The notes under the pieces are model-generated. The model saw nothing but the letters and a program-made list of their open reading frames with translations, was not told the origin of the DNA and ran no database searches. From positions 1 to 18,328 of the forward strand of contig CAZXBB010000239.1 of assembly GCA_964638815.1 (NCBI GenBank): a stretch of DNA of 18,328 bases, written 5' to 3'. Positions 1-7,259 of the stretch are shown piece after piece; the stretch's first letter is position 1, and each line of letters starts with the position of its first letter. The translations under genes were made by a program, and so were the position numbers. Source of the stretch: CAZXBB01 sp964638815. GTDB taxonomy: Bacteria > Planctomycetota > Phycisphaerae > Phycisphaerales > SM1A02.

Positions 1-1008
1 CAGGCCGCTCCCCGCGATGGCCTCGCCGTACACGCCGCGCCCGGAGCTGCTGTAGACGGTGCCGTGCACGCCGATCGTCGCGCCCGCGGTCGCGTCGGCA
101 AAGCCATCCACGCCCGTGCCGTTGTTGCTGTCGCTTCGACCTGTGACGCCGTGCGTGAAGCCCGTGCTCGACCGGGCGTAGCCGCTCACGCCCGAGCCGT
201 TCGGCGCAGTCGTCTCGCCGCGCACGCCGTAACCGAGAAAGCCGTCGCGACTCTCCGCGTAGATCGCCGAATCGCTGCCGGCGATGAAGTAACCGTTGCC
301 GACCACATGGAGATCGCCCGAAGGCGCGGTCGTCCCGATGCCGACCTGGCCCGATTCGTCGATGTAAAGCCCGTTCCCGGTCACCGGCGCCGAAGGGGAG
401 TTCCGCGTGAACAGCCCCAGCCCGCTGTCCATGAATCGGATGTCGCGCCGGTTGCCGTTGTTCGCGAACGCCGCGATACCGGTGTGACCGAGGGGGGAGC
501 CGAACTGGATCTGGCCCGTCGCGGCGCCGGGCGCGTCGAGCTGAAGGGCCGGTGCAGTCGATCCGGTGCCGTCGATGTGCAGATCGGCCTGCGGGCTGGT
601 CGTGCCGATGCCGACCCGGTCTTCGTCGTCCACGAAGAGACCGCGGGTCTGCATCGCGTACGGGGTGCGCGCGATCGGTTGACGCGCGGCGAGCGGAACG
701 CCCTCCACGGTGATCTGGAGCCACCGGTCCGCGTTGTCGAACGCCGCCGCGCCGAAGTCGAGCGTGATCGCGAACCGCCCGCCGGCGACGGGGTAGCCGT
801 TGAAGACCAGCGCCGAACCGACCTGGCTCCCCCCGCTCGCGGCATTCCACAGCGAGAAGAGAAGATCGAAGGCGCCGTCCGCCGGCGCGCCGCTCTCCCG
901 AAGTTCGCCCTGGTAGATGAACGCAGTGTCGGAGGCGACCGCGCGTGGGGCGCCCAGGAGGCACCCCGTCAGGGCGGCCACGGCGATCGCGGAGGGGCAT
1001 CGTCGCAT
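1..1008 (-). CDS. Secreted tail-fibre-like protein, 5' part (runs off the window's left edge)
   Basis: The frame is open for 336 codons from ATG at 1008 to the window edge, so the C-terminus is missing. The start is preceded by GGGAG (1016-1020). Residues 1-26 are a signal peptide (basic MRR, hydrophobic AIAVAALTGCLLGA, cleavage near AVAS). It then reads FIYQGELRESGAPADGAFD...LLFSLWNA, the entry domain of many planctomycete and delta-proteobacterial secreted fibre proteins, followed by two 'VGIGTTSP/VGIGTTAP' segments like those of phage tail fibres and endosialidase-chaperone proteins. The last ~70 residues are glycine-rich (GYGVRGE, GSGVSGYA, GTGVDGFA, GRGVYGEA), a repeating 'G-x-G-V-x-G' beta pattern. 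The likely role is an extracellular or surface fibre; no enzymatic motif is seen. Codon usage matches the neighbours. A C-terminal peptidase_S74 or beta-helix domain is possible but lies outside the window. Confidence 0.8.
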   Translation of the reverse strand, partial: MRRCPSAIAVAALTGCLLGAPRAVASDTAFIYQGELRESGAPADGAFDLLFSLWNAASGGSQVGSALVFNGYPVAGGRFAITLDFGAAAFDNADRWLQITVEGVPLAARQPIARTPYAMQTRGLFVDDEDRVGIGTTSPQADLHIDGTGSTAPALQLDAPGAATGQIQFGSPLGHTGIAAFANNGNRRDIRFMDSGLGLFTRNSPSAPVTGNGLYIDESGQVGIGTTAPSGDLHVVGNGYFIAGSDSAIYAESRDGFLGYGVRGETTAPNGSGVSGYARSSTGFTHGVTGRSDSNNGTGVDGFADATAGATIGVHGTVYSSSGRGVYGEAIAGSGL

Positions 1009-1121
1009 CGTTCAGCTCCCGCCTCGTGGGCAATCGGTCGGGGAGCGTCTTGCTCCCGCCGGAAGGAGCAGCGAGAATGCGACCCGCAGTTCCTATTGCG
1101 TGATCGTGAGATTCGGCCCTC
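1009..1121. promoter_or_regulatory. Divergent leader region with four mutually complementary segments
   Basis: This 113-bp gap separates the fibre gene (minus) from the sigma factor (plus). Read on the minus strand as RNA, segment 1 TGCTCC (1070-1065) can pair with segment 2 GGGAGCA (1057-1051). Segment 2 can instead pair with segment 3 GCTCCC (1046-1041). Segment 3 can pair with segment 4 GGGAGC (1020-1015), which is the fibre gene's Shine-Dalgarno. That is a 1:2 / 2:3 / 3:4 arrangement. No convincing -35/-10 was found for either gene. The GC content makes chance pairing common, so regulation is only a proposal. Confidence 0.35.
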
Positions 1122-1682
1122 GTGACGAGCGAACCCGAAATCCCGGGTCCGGCCGGTGGTGACACGGACGGGACGCGACGCTTCGCGCAGGCCGCGTACG
1201 ACGCCCTGCGCGGGCTCGCCGCGGCGTATCTTCACCGGGAGCGCGGCGACCACACGCTCCAGCCGACCGCGCTCGTTCACGAAGCATTCATCAAGCTCGC
1301 GGAGGGCGGCGGGCATCGCGGCTGGAGCAGCAAGACCCACTTCCAGGCCGTCGCGGCGCGGGCGATGCGCCAGATCCTGGTTGACCATGCGCGCCGCCGG
1401 GCAACCGGCAAACGCGGCGGCGACTTTCTTCGGGTCACGCTCTCGGCGGATCTCATCTCGACGGCGCCGAGGGACGTCGATGTCATGGCGCTCGATGACG
1501 CGATGCACGAGCTGGCCGGGGTTGACGAGAGAAAGGCACGCGTCGTCGAGCTGCGGTTCTTCGGCGGGCTCACGTGCGCGGAAGCGGCGACCGAGCTCGG
1601 GATCGCGCCGAAGACCGCCGAGGCGGACTGGTACTTCGCGCGCGCGTGGCTGCACGACAGGCTCGGCGAGACCGACGGATGA
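1122..1682 (+). CDS. ECF-type RNA polymerase sigma factor (Sig-70_X6-like group)
   Basis: This is a 186-aa sigma factor that would direct RNA polymerase to a dedicated promoter set. It has region 2 (about residues 17-95, with LQPTALVHEAFIKLA, FQAVAARAMRQILVDHARRR) and region 4 (about 122-182, with VVELRFFGGLTCAEAATELG then KTAEADWYFARAWL, the HTH that reads the -35). The HTLQPTALVHEA...RQILVDHARRR signature is that of the ECF subgroup common in Acidobacteria and Planctomycetes that sits beside PknB-like kinases. The start is GTG at 1122; no in-frame ATG precedes the conserved region. Its stop overlaps the kinase start (ATGA at 1679-1682), so the two are translationally coupled. In known relatives the neighbouring kinase is thought to control the sigma factor; no anti-sigma factor is seen here. 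Confidence 0.93.
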   Translation: MTSEPEIPGPAGGDTDGTRRFAQAAYDALRGLAAAYLHRERGDHTLQPTALVHEAFIKLAEGGGHRGWSSKTHFQAVAARAMRQILVDHARRRATGKRGGDFLRVTLSADLISTAPRDVDVMALDDAMHELAGVDERKARVVELRFFGGLTCAEAATELGIAPKTAEADWYFARAWLHDRLGETDG

Positions 1683-4234
1683 GCGATGCGCGGCGATTTC
1701 GGAAGGTGGCGGAGCTCTTCGAGGCGGTGCGGGCGAAGGACCGCGCCGAGCGGGACGCGTTCCTCGCCGACGCCGGCCGGAGCTGCCCCGAGGCGGTCGC
1801 CGAAGTGCGCCGGCTCCTCGCCCATCACGACGAGGGCGGCGTGCTCGACACGCCGATCCTGCCGCGCGAGGCCGCGTCCGACGTCGCCCGCGCCGTCGGC
1901 GCGTCGCCGCTGCCGGCCCGCATCGGGCCGTACCGCGTCATACGGGAGCTCGGCGTCGGCGGCATGGGGATCGTGTGCCTTGCAGAGCAGGACAACCCGC
2001 GACGCGAGGTGGCAATCAAGCTGATCCGTCCCGGGCTCGTCACGCGCGACCTGCTGAAGCGGTTCGATCGCGAGACGGCGCTGCTCGGGCGGCTCCAGCA
2101 CCCCGGCATCGCGCGGATCTACGAGGCCGGCACGTACGACGACGGTTCCGGGGCCCGGCCGTTCTTCGCCATGGAGTTCGTCGACGGCGCGCCGCTCCTC
2201 GACCATGTGCGCGAGCAGGACCTGCACGACCGCCTCGAGACGTTCGCGCGGATCTGCGACGCGGTCGAGCATGCGCACCGGCGAGGGATCATCCACCGTG
2301 ATCTCAAGCCCGGCAACATCCTCGTGGACCGCTCCGGCCAGCCCAGGATCCTCGATTTCGGCGTCGCCCGCGCCACCGAGTCCGACCTCCAGGCGTCCAC
2401 GCTGCAAACCGCCGTCGGCCAGCTCATCGGGACGGTCGCCTACATGAGCCCGGAGCAGGTGTGCGGACGCGGTACGGACATCGACACCCGCTCGGACGTG
2501 TACGGGCTCGGCGTCATCCTTTACGAGCTGATCGCGGATCGACTCCCGTACGACCTCGATGGCCGGACGATCGCCGCGGCGGCGCGCGTGATCTCGGAAG
2601 AGGATCCGACCGCGCTGAGCACGCTGAACCACAGCTACCGCGGCGATCTGCACACCATCGTCCACAAGACGCTCGAGAAGGAGCCGGATCGGCGTTACCA
2701 GTCGGCGTCAGCGCTCGCCGCCGACATCCGGCACTTCCTCGACGACGAGCCGATCGTGGCGCGACCGGCGACGACGATGTACCAGCTTCGCAAGTTCGCC
2801 AGGCGCAACAAGGCGCTGGTGGCCGGTGTCATGATCGCGTTCCTCGCGATCGGCGCCGGCGCGATCGGTGCGACGATCGGGATGATCCGGGCGCAGGACG
2901 AGGCTGAGCGGGCGCAGGCGATGACCGCGTTCCTGGAAGACGTCCTCGTCGCCGCCGATTCGGCGCGGAGCGGCAACGTGCGTCTGGTGGACGTCCTCCG
3001 CGACGCCGGCGCCCGCGTGGACAGCGAGTTCGCAGACCTCCCGGAGCTCGCCGTCCGCATCCACGAGCTGCTGGCGGTGGCGTTCCTGAACATCGCCTAC
3101 TTCGACGAAGCCGCCCACCACGCCGAACGGTGGCGCAGCGAGGTCGAGGCCCGCTTCGGAAGCGGACACGTCGCGACTCACCGCCCGCGTATCGTGCTGG
3201 CCAAGGTGCTTCGCGGGCGCATGCGTCTGGAAGAAAGCGAGGCCCTGGTGCGGGCCGTGGTTGACGCGCTCGACCCGCGGGCGCACGACGCCGTGGCCAT
3301 CGACGCCCGACTCACGCTCGGCAACCTCCTGATGCTGCGCGGCTCGTATGAAGAGGCGGAGCGACTCCTGCGTGACGTGCTCGACGAGGTCGAGAGCGAG
3401 CACGGGCCTCTCCATCCGCTCACGGTGCGGTCGCGCAACTTCCTGGGCCGAACGCTCGACAACCGCGCGATGCACGGGGGCGGGGAACCCTCCTCCAACG
3501 AGTCGCTGCGCCGCGAGGCGGCCGCGCTGTTCCGGCAGGTCGTCGACGACGAGCACGAGGCAGGACGGGTGTCGCACGACGGTCTCGACGCGCTGACGAG
3601 CCTGTCGGCTTACGCACGGGCCGCCGGCCGCTACGACGAGGCCGCGGCCTACGCCCGCGAAGGAATGGAGCTGGCCGAACCCCGCCTGGGCTCCGATCAC
3701 CCGATCATGGCGGCGTTCCGGAGACGGCTCGGGCGCGCGCTCTTCGGCTCCGGCCAGGTCGAGGAAGCGGCGCGGCACATGAAGGACGCCGTCGCATGGG
3801 CGAGGGATACGCAGCGCAACCGGCTGCGCACGTCGGTGACGATGGCGATGGCGTTCCCGATTCTCGACGCCGCCGGGGAGTGGGAGACCTGCCTCGAGTA
3901 CGCGGAGTACATCGTTGCCCAGTATGCCGACTCCGCGCACCAGGGAACGGGGTTCGAAGCGCGTATATGGTTGCCGTACCTGCACACGCGTCTCGGCGCC
4001 CTCGAGAAGGCGGCAGCACTGTTCGAGCCGTTGCTCGAGATCGAAGCCGGTTTGGACGATCAGCATCGCGCGCGTCTGCACTACGCGCGCGGCATCTGGT
4101 TCATGCGGCAGGACGACCCCGAGACGGCGCGTGGTCATCTCGAGCTGGCGTACGAGCTCTGCGACGATCAGCTGTTCCGCTGGCCCGACCGCCGGGCGAT
4201 CGGGACCGCCCTCGAGGGGCTCACGCCGCGGTGA
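1679..4234 (+). CDS. Membrane Ser/Thr protein kinase (PknB-like) with C-terminal TPR-type sensor region
   Basis: 851 aa, starting at the ATG that overlaps the sigma-factor stop; the open frame extends upstream but that part lies inside the sigma gene. The cytoplasmic kinase domain covers about residues 83-355: glycine loop LGVGGMG (91-97), VAIK with Lys114, HRDLKPGN (catalytic Asp208), DFG at 226-228 and SPEQ at 257-260. All catalytic residues are present, so it should be active. One transmembrane helix follows at about 379-402. The remaining ~450 residues are helical with repeated 'yeeAe.l.r.al' units (for example SYEEAERLLRDVLDEVESEHG, RYDEAAAYAREGMELAEPRLG), that is, tetratricopeptide repeats of the type seen in planctomycete and acidobacterial sigma-linked kinases. 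The TPR part is predicted on the far side of the membrane and probably senses or binds a partner. Substrate unknown; the sigma factor is the obvious candidate. Confidence 0.93.
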   Translation: MSDARRFRKVAELFEAVRAKDRAERDAFLADAGRSCPEAVAEVRRLLAHHDEGGVLDTPILPREAASDVARAVGASPLPARIGPYRVIRELGVGGMGIVCLAEQDNPRREVAIKLIRPGLVTRDLLKRFDRETALLGRLQHPGIARIYEAGTYDDGSGARPFFAMEFVDGAPLLDHVREQDLHDRLETFARICDAVEHAHRRGIIHRDLKPGNILVDRSGQPRILDFGVARATESDLQASTLQTAVGQLIGTVAYMSPEQVCGRGTDIDTRSDVYGLGVILYELIADRLPYDLDGRTIAAAARVISEEDPTALSTLNHSYRGDLHTIVHKTLEKEPDRRYQSASALAADIRHFLDDEPIVARPATTMYQLRKFARRNKALVAGVMIAFLAIGAGAIGATIGMIRAQDEAERAQAMTAFLEDVLVAADSARSGNVRLVDVLRDAGARVDSEFADLPELAVRIHELLAVAFLNIAYFDEAAHHAERWRSEVEARFGSGHVATHRPRIVLAKVLRGRMRLEESEALVRAVVDALDPRAHDAVAIDARLTLGNLLMLRGSYEEAERLLRDVLDEVESEHGPLHPLTVRSRNFLGRTLDNRAMHGGGEPSSNESLRREAAALFRQVVDDEHEAGRVSHDGLDALTSLSAYARAAGRYDEAAAYAREGMELAEPRLGSDHPIMAAFRRRLGRALFGSGQVEEAARHMKDAVAWARDTQRNRLRTSVTMAMAFPILDAAGEWETCLEYAEYIVAQYADSAHQGTGFEARIWLPYLHTRLGALEKAAALFEPLLEIEAGLDDQHRARLHYARGIWFMRQDDPETARGHLELAYELCDDQLFRWPDRRAIGTALEGLTPR

Positions 4235-4244
4235 CCGCTCCCGG

Positions 4245-4273
4245 TTCCCACATGCGCCGGGTTGTGGTACCCT
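4245..4273 (+). promoter_or_regulatory. Possible extended -10 promoter for the cobalamin riboswitch transcript
   Basis: TTCCCA (4245-4250) and TACCCT (4268-4273) are spaced by 17 bp, with TG-G just before the second hexamer (extended -10). Transcription would begin near 4280, at the first base of riboswitch helix P1. The individual hexamers are weak (4/6 and 3/6 matches to the sigma-70 consensus). It is called mainly because its position fits the riboswitch boundary. Confidence 0.35.
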
Positions 4274-4277
4274 CGTC

Positions 4278-4515
4278 GCGACTTTGGTGTCCGAGGCGTC
4301 GGCGGTGCACAGCAGCCGACGCGGAGGGCTGAATTGGGAAGGCGGTGAAAAGCCGCCGCGGACGCGCCGCCGTAACGGGACGGTCTGATTGGACGCGGGA
4401 CGCGAGAAGCGAACCGTTCGAATCCGACCCCCCCGCTCAGACGCCACTGCCGGCCACGGCCGGTGGGAAGGCGAGCGAGGGACGAGCCCGGAGCCGGAAG
4501 ACCAGCCGAAGTCGC
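4278..4515 (+). ncRNA. Cobalamin (vitamin B12) riboswitch
   Basis: The conserved blocks of the adenosylcobalamin-type riboswitch (Rfam cobalamin family) appear in order. They are GGTGTCC (4286-4292), GGGCTGAATTGGGAA (4326-4340), GGCGGTGAAAAGCCGCCGCGG (conserved GGTG at 4344-4347), GCCGCCGTAAC (4366-4376), GCCACTG (4443-4449), GGGAAGGCGAGCGAGGGACGA (4465-4485), CCCGGAGCC (4487-4495), and the B12 box GCCGGAAGACCAGCCG (4493-4508). Helix P1 closes as GCGAC (4278-4282) with GTCGC (4511-4515). The leader lies directly upstream of the secreted dockerin-repeat protein, in the same orientation, so cobalamin most likely represses that gene and the pilin-like gene after it. No U-tract terminator follows, so control is probably translational or Rho-dependent. 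Family and fold are certain to me; the ligand form (adenosyl or aquo/methyl) is not. Confidence 0.93.
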
Positions 4516-4665
4516 TGCGTGGCCCTCGCGATCAGGGCGCGAGCGCGGTGGTCGATCGTTCCCGTCGGCCGTTTCCCCGTGTTCGTGCCCCGCCCGGGCC
4601 GGTGTCCTCCCCGGGAAATGTTCCGCGCGACTCGGAACACGGTTCGAACGACAGGTCTCCATCAC
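4516..4665 (+). promoter_or_regulatory. Riboswitch expression platform / 5' leader
   Basis: 150 nt lie between the riboswitch and the start codon. Two competing hairpins sit at its head: GCCCT (4522-4526) with AGGGC (4534-4538), and CTCGCG (4525-4530) with CGCGAG (4538-4543). They overlap and cannot form together. No T-run follows either one. A weak ribosome site (ACAGG, 4651-4655) precedes ATG 4666. An in-frame ATG at 4618 is also possible but would put 16 residues before the signal peptide. Confidence 0.45.
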
Positions 4666-5670
4666 ATGCGCTTTCCGTCATCCCTCGTGCGAGGTGCATC
4701 CGCGCGCCCGTTCATTGCGTCCGCTGCGATCGCCGCGCTCTCGGCTTCCGCCGGCGCGAGCGATGCCTACGCCGATCCATACGCCGACCCATACGCCGCC
4801 GACCCATATGCCGCCGACCCATACGCCGACTTCGTCATCGACTTCGTGTCGGGCGTCGGAGCGGAGCCCGGCTACGACGACCCGGTCACCGCGGTCGGTG
4901 CGCCCGAGCGTTTCACCGGCGAGGACGGCTACCCCGGCGTCGTCAGCGTCTTCTATCCCCCCTTCGGCGTGGACGAGATCGTGTCGCTCGGCTGCGGCGG
5001 CGTGCTCGAGGTCGCCTTCGACGAGCCCGTGACCGACGATCCCGCGAATCCACACGGCGTGGACCTGCTCGTCTTCGGCAACACCGGCTTCATCGACGCC
5101 GACTGGCCGAACGGCCGCGTGGGGGGTCTCTTCGGCGCCGACGGCGGCACCCTCGAGGTGAGCACCGACGGCAGCACGTGGGTCGAGGTCCCGCTCGTCG
5201 CGGCGGACGGCCCGCTTCCGACGAACGGGTACCTCGACGTCGGTCCGTACGATTTCGAGCCGGGGACCGTCGAGAGCGTGTTCACGCGCCCCGTCGATCC
5301 GACTGTCACAGTGGCCGACCTGCTGGGCCTGTCCTACGCGGAGATCCTCGCGGTGTACGACGGGTCCGGCGGCGGCGTCGGGATCGATCTCGCGACGACC
5401 GGCCTGGCGGAGATCTTCTTCGTGCGCGTGACGAACGCGTGCCCCGGCGAGTCCGTCAACGTCGAGATCGACGCCTTCTGCGACGTCGCGCCGCGTCTTG
5501 CCGGCGACGCGAACCGTGACGGCGTTGTGGACTTCGCGGACGTGCTCGCGCTGCTCGCGGCCTGGGGCGACTGTCCCGCGCCGCCGTTCCCGTGCCCGCT
5601 CGACATCGACGGCGACGGCGGCGTCGGCTTCGGCGACGTGCTCACGGTTCTCGCAAACTGGACGGCCTGA
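4666..5670 (+). CDS. Secreted B12-riboswitch-controlled surface protein with DPYA repeats and two dockerin-like repeats
   Basis: 334 aa, start chosen at the ATG before a clear signal peptide (residues 1-31, h-region FIASAAIAALSASAGA). Residues 35-56 are a short tandem repeat of (Y)ADPYA units. Residues 57-275 form a beta-rich domain: VDEIVSLGCGGVLEVAFDEP (102-121), VDLLVFGN (132-139), GTLEVSTDGSTWVEVP (161-176), FFVRVTN (251-257). The pattern 'SLG-x-GG-x-L-x-V-x-F-x-x-P...VFGN...VS-x-DG-x-x-W-x-E' resembles the extracellular 'cell surface protein' family I recall from B12-regulated loci of Bacteroidetes and from delta-proteobacteria. Residues 280-301 and 312-332 are dockerin type I-like EF segments (GDANRDGVVDFADVLALLAAW; DIDGDGGVGFGDVLTVLANW). 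The upstream riboswitch implies a role in cobalamin capture or salvage; binding itself is inference. The pilin-like gene follows immediately. Confidence 0.85.
   Translation: MRFPSSLVRGASARPFIASAAIAALSASAGASDAYADPYADPYAADPYAADPYADFVIDFVSGVGAEPGYDDPVTAVGAPERFTGEDGYPGVVSVFYPPFGVDEIVSLGCGGVLEVAFDEPVTDDPANPHGVDLLVFGNTGFIDADWPNGRVGGLFGADGGTLEVSTDGSTWVEVPLVAADGPLPTNGYLDVGPYDFEPGTVESVFTRPVDPTVTVADLLGLSYAEILAVYDGSGGGVGIDLATTGLAEIFFVRVTNACPGESVNVEIDAFCDVAPRLAGDANRDGVVDFADVLALLAAWGDCPAPPFPCPLDIDGDGGVGFGDVLTVLANWTA
4766..4835 (+). repeat. In-gene tandem repeat encoding (A)DPYA units
   Basis: Four near-identical 12-15-nt units of the form 'gcc gac cca tac gcc (gcc)' encode DPYADPYAADPYAADPYAD at residues 37-55 of the surface protein, directly after the signal peptide. 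Nucleotide identity between units is high (wobble changes only), so copy number may vary between strains. It may be a flexible, acidic-aromatic linker. Confidence 0.8.
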
Positions 5671-5673
5671 GCC

Positions 5674-6462
5674 ATCGCCGCCCGCCGTCCATCCCGGCCT
5701 CCGTTCCGCCGCGCGCTCACGCTCGTCGAGGTGGTCGTCGTCCTCGGCGTCCTCGCGCTGCTCACGGGGATGCTCGTGCCCGCGCTGTCGTCGGCCCGGG
5801 CCGCGGGGCGCTCGACCGCCTGCCTCTCGAACATGCGGCAGATGGGCCTCGCCGCGCAGCAGTACGCGAGCGTCTACAACGCCTGGCCGGCGGCGCTGCG
5901 GTATGAGCGCAAGGGAGGCGTGATGCGCACCGTCGCCTGGGACTGGGTGACCTCCGGAGGGCGCGTGATCGGTCCGGGGCCGTTGTGGACCTTCACTGAC
6001 GACCCGGACCGCGTGCAGCAGTGCCCCGAGTACTGCGGCGAGAGCAACTTCAGCGGCGATCCCTTCACGGGGTACAACTACAACACGTCGTACCTCGGCG
6101 CGGAGGCCCCGTTCCGCCTGAGCTGGGAGGCCGCGCGGAAGGGCGTGGCCCCGCACGCCTGCGCGCGCGGCAGCACCTGCGCGATGTTCGGCGACGGCGG
6201 CTGGTCGCGGGGCGCGAACAAGTTCATGCGGGCGCCGCTGAAGGAACGCGAGCCGAACACGTTCGATTTCGACGCGATCTACTCCGGCGGGCAGGCGTTC
6301 CGTCACCGGGGCGCGACGAACGTGGCGTACCTGGACGGACACGTGGCGCCCGTGCACGGGCCGCGGGAGGGTCACTACGCCACCCCGGAGCGGCTTTCGG
6401 TGATGGGGTATCCGGAGAACGGGTTTCTTTCGGATGACGACTCGGCGTACGAGCCGCGTTGA
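5674..6462 (+). CDS. Pseudopilin-like protein (type IV pilin N-terminus, H-X9-DG motif); start codon not canonical
   Basis: The N-terminal RRALTLVEVVVVLGVLALL is a class III prepilin signal: cleavage after Ala, then L-T-L-V-E with the Glu at mature position 5, followed by the membrane helix. The C-terminus has HRGATNVAYLDGHV, an exact H-X9-DG, the mark of the DUF1559-type prepilin-associated proteins abundant in planctomycetes. It would be processed by a prepilin peptidase and inserted in or assembled on the inner membrane by a type II secretion/type IV pilus machine. The upstream gene's TGA (5668-5670) is in the same frame, and no ATG, GTG, TTG or CTG lies between it and the prepilin signal. 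The only near-start is ATC at 5674, with GGACGG 8 nt upstream. GTG at 5731 would delete the signal and the Glu. Co-transcribed with the riboswitch-controlled gene. I am sure of the family, not of the start. Confidence 0.82.
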   Translation: MAARRPSRPPFRRALTLVEVVVVLGVLALLTGMLVPALSSARAAGRSTACLSNMRQMGLAAQQYASVYNAWPAALRYERKGGVMRTVAWDWVTSGGRVIGPGPLWTFTDDPDRVQQCPEYCGESNFSGDPFTGYNYNTSYLGAEAPFRLSWEAARKGVAPHACARGSTCAMFGDGGWSRGANKFMRAPLKEREPNTFDFDAIYSGGQAFRHRGATNVAYLDGHVAPVHGPREGHYATPERLSVMGYPENGFLSDDDSAYEPR

Positions 6463-6465
6463 CCT

Positions 6466-6471
6466 TATGAT
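6466..6471 (+). promoter_or_regulatory. -10-like TATGAT directly upstream of the hydrolase-fold gene
   Basis: TATGAT (5/6 match to TATAAT) ends 9 nt before ATG 6481. Transcription from it would start within about 3 nt of the start codon, giving a (nearly) leaderless mRNA; no Shine-Dalgarno is present. It suggests that the hydrolase-moeA-moaD unit has its own promoter and is separate from the riboswitch operon. No -35 was recognised. Confidence 0.4.
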
Positions 6472-6480
6472 GCCCCCCCA

Positions 6481-7259
6481 ATGTCGCGACAGGTGCCGTT
6501 CGACATCGAGGTCGCGGCCGGGCGCGTGCCCGGCACGCTGCGTTTGCCGGACGACGCGGAGGATGCCGCGCCGGTGCCCGCCGTTCTCGCCTGCGCGAGC
6601 CTCGCGGCCGGCGCGCAGGATCACGGCGAGCTGATCGCGGCGCTCGGCGATCGCATCGTGACGCGCGGCGTGGCCTTCGCACGGTACGAGCCGCGGGTCG
6701 GAGACGACGCGACCTGCGCAGACGCCGCGTCCGCCATCGTCGATGCCGCCGCGGTCTTCGCGTGGCTCCGCGATCACGACGGCGTCGATGCGCACGCGAT
6801 CGGCGTGCTCGGCGTCGGGCTCGGCGCGGTCGTGGCCGCGGGCCTCGCCGCGCGCACGAACCACGTGAGCCGGCTGTGCCTCGTCGCCCCGGCGACGAGC
6901 GAGGTCGCGGCCGCCCGGCTCGCCAGGCCGAACGGCGCTCCGCCGCTTCTCGACCCCGACGCCGCAGAGGCTGCGAGCGCCGCCTGGATCGCCAGCCTCG
7001 AAGCCCTCAAACCGGCGCGGGACGCCGCGGTGCACGATCGCCCGACGCTCATCGTGCACGGGGCGGCCGATCGCGTCGTGGCCTCGGTCGCGCCTTACGT
7101 CAACGCCGTCGAGCGCGCCGGCCATCACGTCGCGCACGAGCGGATCGCCCGGGCGGACCACCGGTTCACGTCCGAGGGGCTGCGCGAGGTCTGCGTCAGC
7201 CGTGTCGATGCCTTCCTCCGCGGGCTTCGGACCCCCACCGGCAACGGCAGGAAGGAATG
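6481..7259 (+). CDS. Alpha/beta-hydrolase-fold protein lacking the nucleophile serine
   Basis: The dienelactone-hydrolase/acyl-peptidase-like fold is recognisable: strand PAVLACAS (33-40) at the oxyanion position, nucleophile-elbow segment IGVLGVGLGAVVAAGLAA (107-124), LIVHGAADRVV with the acid Asp197, and ADHRFTS with the base His227. In the elbow the usual G-x-S-x-G reads G-V-G-L-G, with Gly113 (codon GGG at 6817) where the Ser should be. Acid and base are retained, but the classic hydrolysis mechanism is lost. Length (259 aa) is normal, with no frameshift. There is no signal peptide, so it is cytoplasmic. The last codon overlaps moeA (ATGA 7257-7260), so the two are translationally coupled. 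It could be a binding or scaffold protein for molybdenum-cofactor work, or an enzyme using a different mechanism. The open frame ends at 7260 with the stop. Confidence 0.8.

Noticed and set aside
64..1125. 353-codon open frame on the plus strand opposite the fibre gene
   Set aside because: Arg/Ala-rich composition and no recognisable domain. The minus-strand frame has a signal peptide and VGIGT repeats.
4516..4665. Rho-independent terminator after the riboswitch
   Set aside because: The hairpins lack a T-tract; called an expression platform of unknown type instead.
5668..5670. Selenocysteine or readthrough at TGA joining the surface protein and pilin
   Set aside because: No SECIS-like hairpin was recognised after the TGA, and a prepilin signal in mid-protein would not work. 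Kept only as a minor option in the start-codon finding.
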